Of a DNA stretch of 64,000 bases, positions 59,281-64,000 are shown in pieces. Position numbers and translations under genes: made by a program. How positions within the stretch are numbered: the first letter of the stretch is position 1; each line of letters opens with the position of its first letter. This DNA comes from Blautia parvula (GTDB lineage: Bacteria > Bacillota > Clostridia > Lachnospirales > Lachnospiraceae), in contig NZ_CP084061.1 of the NCBI RefSeq assembly GCF_020215665.1, forward strand, positions 806,001-870,000, read 5' to 3'. Below the pieces are notes generated by a model that saw nothing but the letters and a program-made list of their open reading frames with translations, searched no databases and was not told the origin of the DNA.

Positions 59281-59311
59281 TTGACCGGTAGCAGCTACCG
59301 GAGAGTACAAT
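59281..59311 (+). promoter_or_regulatory. MerR-type promoter of the aldo/keto reductase
   Basis: TTGACC (59281-59286) and TACAAT (59306-59311) are 19 bp apart, and the palindrome CCGGTAGCAGCTACCGG overlaps the -35 and spacer. This is the classic MerR-activated layout and links the MerR gene at 58845 to the reductase. Confidence 0.88.
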
Positions 59312-59379
59312 GCAAATGATATCAATGGAAATACAGAATGTCAAGTTTGCAGTATGTTAAAAAACAGGAGGATTTGCTG

Positions 59380-60495
59380 ATGTATAATATTAAGAAAAAT
59401 TTTGGCTTCGGATGTATGAGGCTTCCCATGATTGACGGGGAGGTGGACCAAAGGCAGTTTTCAGAGATGGTGGACACTTTTTTGGAGGCCGGATTTAACT
59501 ATTTTGATACGGCACACGGGTATCTGGGAGGCAAAAGCGAATTGGCACTAAAAAGCTGCCTGACCAGCCGGCAGCCCCGGGACAGCTATATCCTTACCAA
59601 TAAACTGACGACGTTTTTCTTTGAAAAGGAAGAGGAGATCCGGCCGTTTTTTGAAAACCAGCTTGCGTGGTGCGGCGTGGAATATTTTGATTTTTATCTG
59701 ATGCATGCCCAGAGTGCGGAAAACTTTGCAAAATTCAAACGCTGCCATGCGTATGAAACGGCATTGGAACTAAAGAAAGAGGGAAAAATCCGCCATTTCG
59801 GCATATCCTTCCACGACCATGCAGATGTGCTGGAACAGATTCTGACGGAATACCCGCAGATTGAAGTCGTACAGATTCAATTCAATTACCTAGATTACGA
59901 TGACCCTGCAGTACAGAGCCGGAAATGCTATGAGGTCTGCCGCAAATATGGAAAGCCGGTGATCGTTATGGAGCCGGTAAAGGGCGGTAATCTTGTCAAT
60001 CTGCCGGATGAGGCCAGAGCCGTATTGGATGAGTTAAAGGGCGGCAGTCCGGCCAGCTATGCAATCCGGTATGCAGCCGGATTTGACGGTATGATGATGG
60101 TGCTTTCCGGTATGAGTACCCTGGACCAATTGGAAGACAACATCAGTTACATGAGAGAGTTTCAGCCTCTTTCCCAGAAAGAAATGGACGCAGTGGATAA
60201 AGTACGGAATATTTTCCGCTCCATGAATCTGATCTCTTGTACTGCCTGTCGGTATTGTACAGATGGATGTCCGAAACATATATCTATCCCTGATTTGTTT
60301 GCCTGCATGAATACAAAACAGCTCTATCATGACTGGAACGCGGATTATTATTACAATAACGTCCACACAAAGAAAAACGGAAAAGCATCTGACTGCGTAA
60401 AATGCGGAAAATGTGAGGATGCCTGTCCGCAGCATCTTGAGATCAGGAATCTCCTGGAAGATGTTGCAAAAGAGTTCGAGAAAACCTGCCGTTAG
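59380..60495 (+). CDS. Aldo/keto reductase with C-terminal ferredoxin-like domain
   Basis: 371 aa. AKR barrel with FDTAHGYLGGKSE (catalytic Asp and Tyr) and the His in DFYLMHAQ. Two 4Fe-4S motifs follow near residues 287 and 337: CTACRYCTDGCPKH and CVKCGKCEDACPQH. Enzymes of this type are common in anaerobes and may exchange electrons through ferredoxin as well as NAD(P)H. Start at 59380 after AACAGGAGG. Substrate unknown. Confidence 0.92.
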   Translation: MYNIKKNFGFGCMRLPMIDGEVDQRQFSEMVDTFLEAGFNYFDTAHGYLGGKSELALKSCLTSRQPRDSYILTNKLTTFFFEKEEEIRPFFENQLAWCGVEYFDFYLMHAQSAENFAKFKRCHAYETALELKKEGKIRHFGISFHDHADVLEQILTEYPQIEVVQIQFNYLDYDDPAVQSRKCYEVCRKYGKPVIVMEPVKGGNLVNLPDEARAVLDELKGGSPASYAIRYAAGFDGMMMVLSGMSTLDQLEDNISYMREFQPLSQKEMDAVDKVRNIFRSMNLISCTACRYCTDGCPKHISIPDLFACMNTKQLYHDWNADYYYNNVHTKKNGKASDCVKCGKCEDACPQHLEIRNLLEDVAKEFEKTCR

Positions 60496-60734
60496 GCAGC
60501 AATTATCTCCAAGAGACAACAGCGGGTTATCAGTGTGGCACAGCACGCTGCGCCTGAACCATCCGATTTTTGAGCAGACAGTTGTAGATGGAAGAATAGG
60601 ATTGCAGTGATTGTGTGTGATAATGTATAATAAAGATAGTAAAAGATAGAAACAGAAATTCAAGAATGGAGTTTTTCGGATTATATGAGTATCTTCAGGA
60701 CGAATTCCAGAAATTATTTTAGGAGATTGCTCAT
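60496..60734 (+). other. Intergenic region with a tiny ORF
   Basis: TATAAT near 60626 is a plausible -10 for the XRE gene. An 18-codon frame at 60667-60723 (MEFFGLYEYLQDEFQKLF) ends just before the XRE gene's ribosome site; its own ribosome site is weak, so translation is doubtful. Confidence 0.3.
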
Positions 60735-60956
60735 ATGGAGAATTATGGAAGTATTGAAGTGAAGATTGATGAAATGCTCGAAAAGAGAAATTTAAGTAAA
60801 AATAAATTATGTTTTAAAGCACAATTAGAACGGAAGCAATTAAATAAACTTTACAAAAACGAAGCGGTAAGAATTGATTTCGGTGTTCTTTGTCGAATAT
60901 GTTTTGCTTTGGATTGCGACATATCAGATATATTGATATATAAAAAGCCTGAGTAA
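60735..60956 (+). CDS. XRE/Cro-type small HTH regulator
   Basis: 73 aa, a single helix-turn-helix (IDEMLEKRNLSKNKLCFKAQLERKQLNKLY, FGVLCRICFALDCDISDIL), YozG-like. Start after TTAGGAG. It lies 39 bp before the flavodoxin-type gene. The pair is noticeably richer in A+T than its surroundings, a possible sign of later acquisition. Confidence 0.85.
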   Translation: MENYGSIEVKIDEMLEKRNLSKNKLCFKAQLERKQLNKLYKNEAVRIDFGVLCRICFALDCDISDILIYKKPE

Positions 60957-60995
60957 AGGCCAATAATAAAAAGATGTAAAGAGGGGATTCTACTA

Positions 60996-61631
60996 ATGAA
61001 GATACTAAGTATATCAGCAACCAATATTCAACATTCCCAAAAGAACAGCATGTCACTATTACTATGCAACAAAATAGCGGAATTTTTGAATTGTAAAGAA
61101 ATACAATGTGAAGTAATCGATTTAAGAGACTATACTTTGCATCCGTGTATTGGATGTGGTAAATGTTTTAGTAGTAAAAGATGTAGTGCTGATTCAGATT
61201 TCAATAAGATTTACAATAAAATTACCAGGTCAGACGGAATCTTTTTTATTTCACCTCATTATGCTCCCATTCCTGCCAAACTTAGTATGGTGCTGGAGAA
61301 AATGGAGCAGATCACCTTTTTACATTGGTGGAAAGATAATACATATAAGTCTGAATTATATGGACTGCCCGCGGGAATAATTTCGCATGGTGGTGGGTCT
61401 GATTGGGCATTAAAAAGCTATAAAGCAATGGTTAATGATACAATCGCAAATGCTTTAGACACAATTCAATGTAAAGTAGTACCATATGACGAAGAATGGA
61501 ATACTGGAATTTCCATACCAGTACAAAGAGTTATGGAAGATAGCGATATCTTCCCAATACAAGAATATGATTGGCCTATGATCGATCAAAAAATAAAAGA
61601 TTATATCGAAATTTTCTTGAGAAAGATTTAA
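60996..61631 (+). CDS. Flavodoxin-fold NAD(P)H-dependent oxidoreductase
   Basis: 211 aa. N-terminal strand MKILSISATN and LRDYTLHPCIGCGKCF, the CxxCxxC pattern of iron-sulfur flavoproteins/FMN reductases, then SDGIFFISPHYAPIPAKLSMVLEKME, the FMN-binding loop. AT-rich like the XRE gene before it. Probably an FMN-dependent reductase; whether the cysteines hold a cluster is open. Confidence 0.82.
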   Translation: MKILSISATNIQHSQKNSMSLLLCNKIAEFLNCKEIQCEVIDLRDYTLHPCIGCGKCFSSKRCSADSDFNKIYNKITRSDGIFFISPHYAPIPAKLSMVLEKMEQITFLHWWKDNTYKSELYGLPAGIISHGGGSDWALKSYKAMVNDTIANALDTIQCKVVPYDEEWNTGISIPVQRVMEDSDIFPIQEYDWPMIDQKIKDYIEIFLRKI

Positions 61632-61694
61632 TATTAATGAAAGACAGATGTTATTGTTGAATGTGTATCAGACGGCAATAATATTTAAAAAGAA

Positions 61695-61741
61695 GATAGG
61701 AATCACCGTTTCTACTGTTAATTGATTCGGTGATTCCTGTC
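61695..61741 (+). terminator. Hairpin terminator after the oxidoreductase
   Basis: GATAGGAATCACCG and CGGTGATTCCTGTC form a 14-bp stem (one G-T) with a 19-nt loop, followed by TTGTTT. The rest of the gap to 61883 holds nothing I can identify. Confidence 0.65.
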
Positions 61742-61882
61742 TTGTTTATCCGTAGTTCTCGCTACATAATTCTTTCAGCATATGCATGAAGAGGTGTAAA
61801 AAGTTGTTTTAACTCCATCGGATATATCGGAAATATTAAGCGGAGGCGCAGGTTCTATTGATGTAAAATAAAAGCAGGCTGT

Positions 61883-62959
61883 CTATAGGCGGTGTATGAC
61901 ATGGCATAATGCATCTGACAGCGCTTCAGAAAACTCTTTTTTCCTGTCAATGAATGGAATATGTCCGGTGTTCCTTATTGTTATAAATTTCTTATAAGGT
62001 GCGGAAATAGCATTAAAATATTTAACTGCCATAGGATAAGGTGTTGTCCAGTCGCAGTCACCGGCAATGATGATAACCGGAGTTTCATACTGCAGTGTAT
62101 AATCGTACATGGTTGATTTTTGGTCCGCTAAAAGTGTCTCATAAAGCGCACTGTTTGCTGCAATGAGACTGCCAAAACTGAACATCCATCTTAAATTTCG
62201 GAAGGTCATATACGGAGAAAAAAGCTGTAGGATGAGCATTTTACTGCTGTATTGGGAAGGCAAATACTTCTCTTTTAACTGACGGAATTTCAGCAGTTTT
62301 GCTGCTTCCGGTTTATCAAATTTTCGGCACTTCATTATCGGTTCAAGCATTTTTTCTATTTCATATGCATCCTGAGGGCGGCCCGCTGCATAAGCCAAGT
62401 GGACGGCTTCCTGTGCGGATACCTGTTCTGATTTTTTAAAATCCAGCATTTGGCTGACGGAAATACAGGCCAATACCTTTTCAGGGTGCTGACCCGCATA
62501 AATAGCACCGGGAAAGGTTCCCCACGAGTGCCCCATGAGGATAACCTTTTCTTTTTGAAACTCCAAACGAATATGATCGACAAGCTCATCTAAGTCCGAC
62601 AGCAGTAAATCCAGAGTAGGTTTTGCGGCTGTTTTATTCTGATAAAAGGTATTTCCACAGCCCCGCTGGTCCCAGTGGATCACGGTATAATCCTGTTCCA
62701 GCTCTGCCTGCCAATCATAGGAATAATATGCCATCGGATTGCCTGGCCCTCCGTGCAGCATAAGAATAACCGGATTGGAACTATCCTGTCCCCGGATTTG
62801 TATGTACTGTTTTATTTTGCCTATGGTTATATATTCAGATCTTTGAATCCCTGTTTTTGAACGGATTTTATATTGATGGGCAAAAGTGATTTTGCCTGTA
62901 ATGATCGTGAGTACAAATAATAATATACATCCCATCAATAGGAGCAGTATGCTTTTCAT
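61883..62959 (-). CDS. Membrane-anchored alpha/beta hydrolase (proline iminopeptidase-like)
   Basis: 358 aa. N-terminal hydrophobic anchor (about 4-22), then ILMLHGGPGNPMAYYSYDW (oxyanion HGGPG), WDQRGCG, nucleophile Ser in GHSWGTFPG, Asp in GDCDWTTPY and His in NTGHIPF. HGGPG plus WDQRG is typical of the peptidase S33 group. It is coupled to PadR by an ATGA overlap and shares its promoter. Confidence 0.9.
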   Translation of the reverse strand: MKSILLLLMGCILLFVLTIITGKITFAHQYKIRSKTGIQRSEYITIGKIKQYIQIRGQDSSNPVILMLHGGPGNPMAYYSYDWQAELEQDYTVIHWDQRGCGNTFYQNKTAAKPTLDLLLSDLDELVDHIRLEFQKEKVILMGHSWGTFPGAIYAGQHPEKVLACISVSQMLDFKKSEQVSAQEAVHLAYAAGRPQDAYEIEKMLEPIMKCRKFDKPEAAKLLKFRQLKEKYLPSQYSSKMLILQLFSPYMTFRNLRWMFSFGSLIAANSALYETLLADQKSTMYDYTLQYETPVIIIAGDCDWTTPYPMAVKYFNAISAPYKKFITIRNTGHIPFIDRKKEFSEALSDALCHVIHRL

Positions 62960-63495
62960 TGACTTTCATCCTCTAATACCCTTAATATTTCTTCAATAAA
63001 CTGCTGCTGCCTGCGGATAATGGCAAACATGTTTTCTATAGTGATCCTGGAGATTGGAGAAATCGGTTCATTAGCATTTTCGTTACTCTTTTCCCCCTGT
63101 TTCAGTTCGCTGTATTCCATTTGCAGCTTCTCTTTTTGTGATTCCAGGGCCTGCCGGGCATTTTCGCGGGGGATTTTATCGATGAGAGATAATCCGCTGT
63201 ACAGTGTTGTAGGATATAGGACAGAGGAAGCGCCCAGTGCATCAAATATTAAGGATTGCAGATAAGCTGTTCCCTTATCTGTGATTTTATATACAGCTTT
63301 TTGCCGGTGGCCCGTGTATTCCACATCAGCTATCTCAATATAGTTATCCTGTTCCAGTTTTTTTAACGCATGATATATGGAACCAACCAATACACCGCCC
63401 CATCTTTCAGCATCTGCCATGCTTATCTTTTGCTGAATATCGTAGCCGGACATAGGGTGTTCCTCTAATAAGCCGAGTACCAGTAACTTTGTCAC
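62956..63495 (-). CDS. PadR-family transcriptional regulator
   Basis: 179 aa starting at GTG with GGAGGTAAAG upstream. The winged helix is LLVLGLLEEHPMSGYDIQQKI, GSIYHALKKLEQDNYIE; the C-terminal half is the helical dimerisation part. It represses itself and the hydrolase through the 20-bp palindrome at 63517-63536. Confidence 0.92.
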   Translation of the reverse strand: MTKLLVLGLLEEHPMSGYDIQQKISMADAERWGGVLVGSIYHALKKLEQDNYIEIADVEYTGHRQKAVYKITDKGTAYLQSLIFDALGASSVLYPTTLYSGLSLIDKIPRENARQALESQKEKLQMEYSELKQGEKSNENANEPISPISRITIENMFAIIRRQQQFIEEILRVLEDESQ

Positions 63496-63516
63496 AGTTT
63501 CTTTACCTCCGATTCA

Positions 63517-63536
63517 TATACTCAATATTGAGTATA
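63517..63536. promoter_or_regulatory. PadR operator overlapping the -10 box
   Basis: TATACTCAATATTGAGTATA is a perfect 20-bp palindrome. Its first half is the -10 box (TATACT, reverse strand); TTGACA lies 16 bp upstream (63558-63553). Binding here would block RNA polymerase. Confidence 0.85.
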
Positions 63537-63552
63537 CAACAATGAGGAAATT

Positions 63553-63558
63553 TGTCAA
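63553..63558 (-). promoter_or_regulatory. -35 box of the PadR/hydrolase operon
   Basis: TTGACA on the reverse strand, 16 bp from the TATACT at 63536-63531. Confidence 0.75.
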
Positions 63559-63750
63559 GGTATTTTACAAGACTGCATTATCCGTAATACTTTATAGGAT
63601 TACTTGACAGAATCCACATTAGAATTTACAGTTAAAGACAAATGATAAGTTTTTCTACAGGCTGTTAATATGGTGGGAGAACTGATAGGAAAAAAGCTAT
63701 ATGCTTATATTTGACAGAGCATGGAAAAAAACGGATAAAGGATGAATATT

Positions 63751-63882
63751 ATGAAAACAAAACTGGTTTGTTTTGATTTAGATGATATATTGATCAGAGG
63801 AATCCATTCAGTTATGCTCCCCTGCATCTTGAACGGCAAAGAGGAGGAACACGCCATAATCCAGGAACAGGAAGAAAACTGA
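63751..63882 (+). pseudogene. HAD-family phosphatase fragment
   Basis: A 43-codon frame with MKTKLVCFDLDDILIRGIHS, the first HAD motif (DxD) and the start of the cap, then a stop after a Glu-rich tail. HAD phosphatases are usually over 200 aa, so only the N-terminus is left. A reasonable AAAGGATG site precedes it, so a short peptide could still be made. Confidence 0.6.
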
Positions 63883-63910
63883 AAAATAAGCAGGAGCAGA
63901 AATATATTAT

Positions 63911-64000
63911 ATGAATGTTTATGACAATATTTTCAAATTCAAAGGTTCCTGGAGATCCTACCAGGAACGGGTATTAAAACATGCGGATACATATCTTCAG
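63911..64000 (+). CDS. DEAD/DEAH-box helicase, N-terminal fragment
   Basis: The frame starts MNVYDNIFKFKGSWRSYQER and is open to the window edge (30 codons). FKGSWRSYQERVL is the Q-motif-like start of ResIII/SF2 helicases; the Walker motifs lie beyond the window. Confidence 0.6.
   Translation, partial: MNVYDNIFKFKGSWRSYQERVLKHADTYLQ

Noticed and set aside
60667-60723. 18-codon ORF before the XRE gene
   Set aside because: Weak ribosome site and no recognisable feature; noted inside the gap description only.
1-64000. CRISPR array, tRNA, rRNA or prophage core
   Set aside because: No regularly spaced repeat set, no cloverleaf-like sequence and no phage structural genes were seen on either strand.

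Overview
The window looks like chromosomal DNA of a low-to-mid GC anaerobic Firmicute, most likely a gut Lachnospiraceae-type Clostridium (Blautia or Lachnoclostridium-like). Reasons: strong AGGAGG ribosome sites with occasional TTG/GTG starts, YesM/YesN-type regulation of a sugar ABC importer, many small MerR/PadR/GntR/MocR regulators, oxygen-sensitive enzymes (double-cubane 2-hydroxyacyl-CoA dehydratase family, aconitase X, ferredoxin-like aldo/keto reductase) and FtsX-type peptide-antibiotic ABC modules. I saw no tRNA, rRNA or CRISPR array.

Layout. 1-5.4 kb: start of a lipoprotein, an unknown protein, a MocR regulator with its partner aminotransferase, an MBL-fold hydrolase and a GNAT acetyltransferase. 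5.5-13.2 kb: one coherent operon behind a consensus promoter: two-subunit aconitase X, a TRAP transporter (DctPQM), a LarA-type protein, a URO-D-fold protein and a GntR/FCD regulator; it looks like uptake and catabolism of an unknown hydroxy-carboxylate. 13.3-15.2 kb: serine hydrolase plus MerR. 15.3-18.1 kb: a cobalamin-binding protein with the CarH photoreceptor signature, translationally coupled to a c-di-GMP phosphodiesterase (degenerate GGDEF plus intact EAL). This is the most unusual system in the window. 18.2-22.0 kb: exported amidase and a UvrA-like ABC protein.

22.1-33.7 kb: two two-component/ABC-FtsX modules, one per strand, separated by a truncated GcvT-like gene. The first has a small coupled ORF and a promoter that overlaps a terminator and a set of helically phased direct repeats. 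34-46.5 kb: a carbohydrate locus: YesM/YesN kinase and regulator, solute-binding protein, two permeases, a 990-residue glycosidase-like protein, an AraC regulator and a GH42 beta-galactosidase. No ATPase is encoded there, so a shared one elsewhere is implied.

46.6-50.2 kb: TetR plus DJ-1/PfpI, a Vat/CatB-type acetyltransferase, a DUF3781-methyltransferase fusion and a DUF2809 membrane protein. 50.2-55.3 kb: cysteine desulfurase, double-cubane protein and its ATP-dependent activator, then a frameshifted IS110 element and a ModE-like regulator. 55.4-64 kb: a tandem-MerR regulator with an ABC-2 exporter, a YdeI-like protein, MerR plus aldo/keto reductase, an XRE regulator, a flavodoxin-type oxidoreductase, PadR plus alpha/beta hydrolase, a HAD fragment and the start of a helicase.

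A recurring theme is small regulator/target pairs whose operators can be read directly: two MerR promoters with the diagnostic 19-bp spacer, a PadR palindrome on a -10 box, MocR direct repeats, a GntR-type palindrome and phased repeats for response regulators. Functions are read from motifs and family knowledge; no database search was possible.
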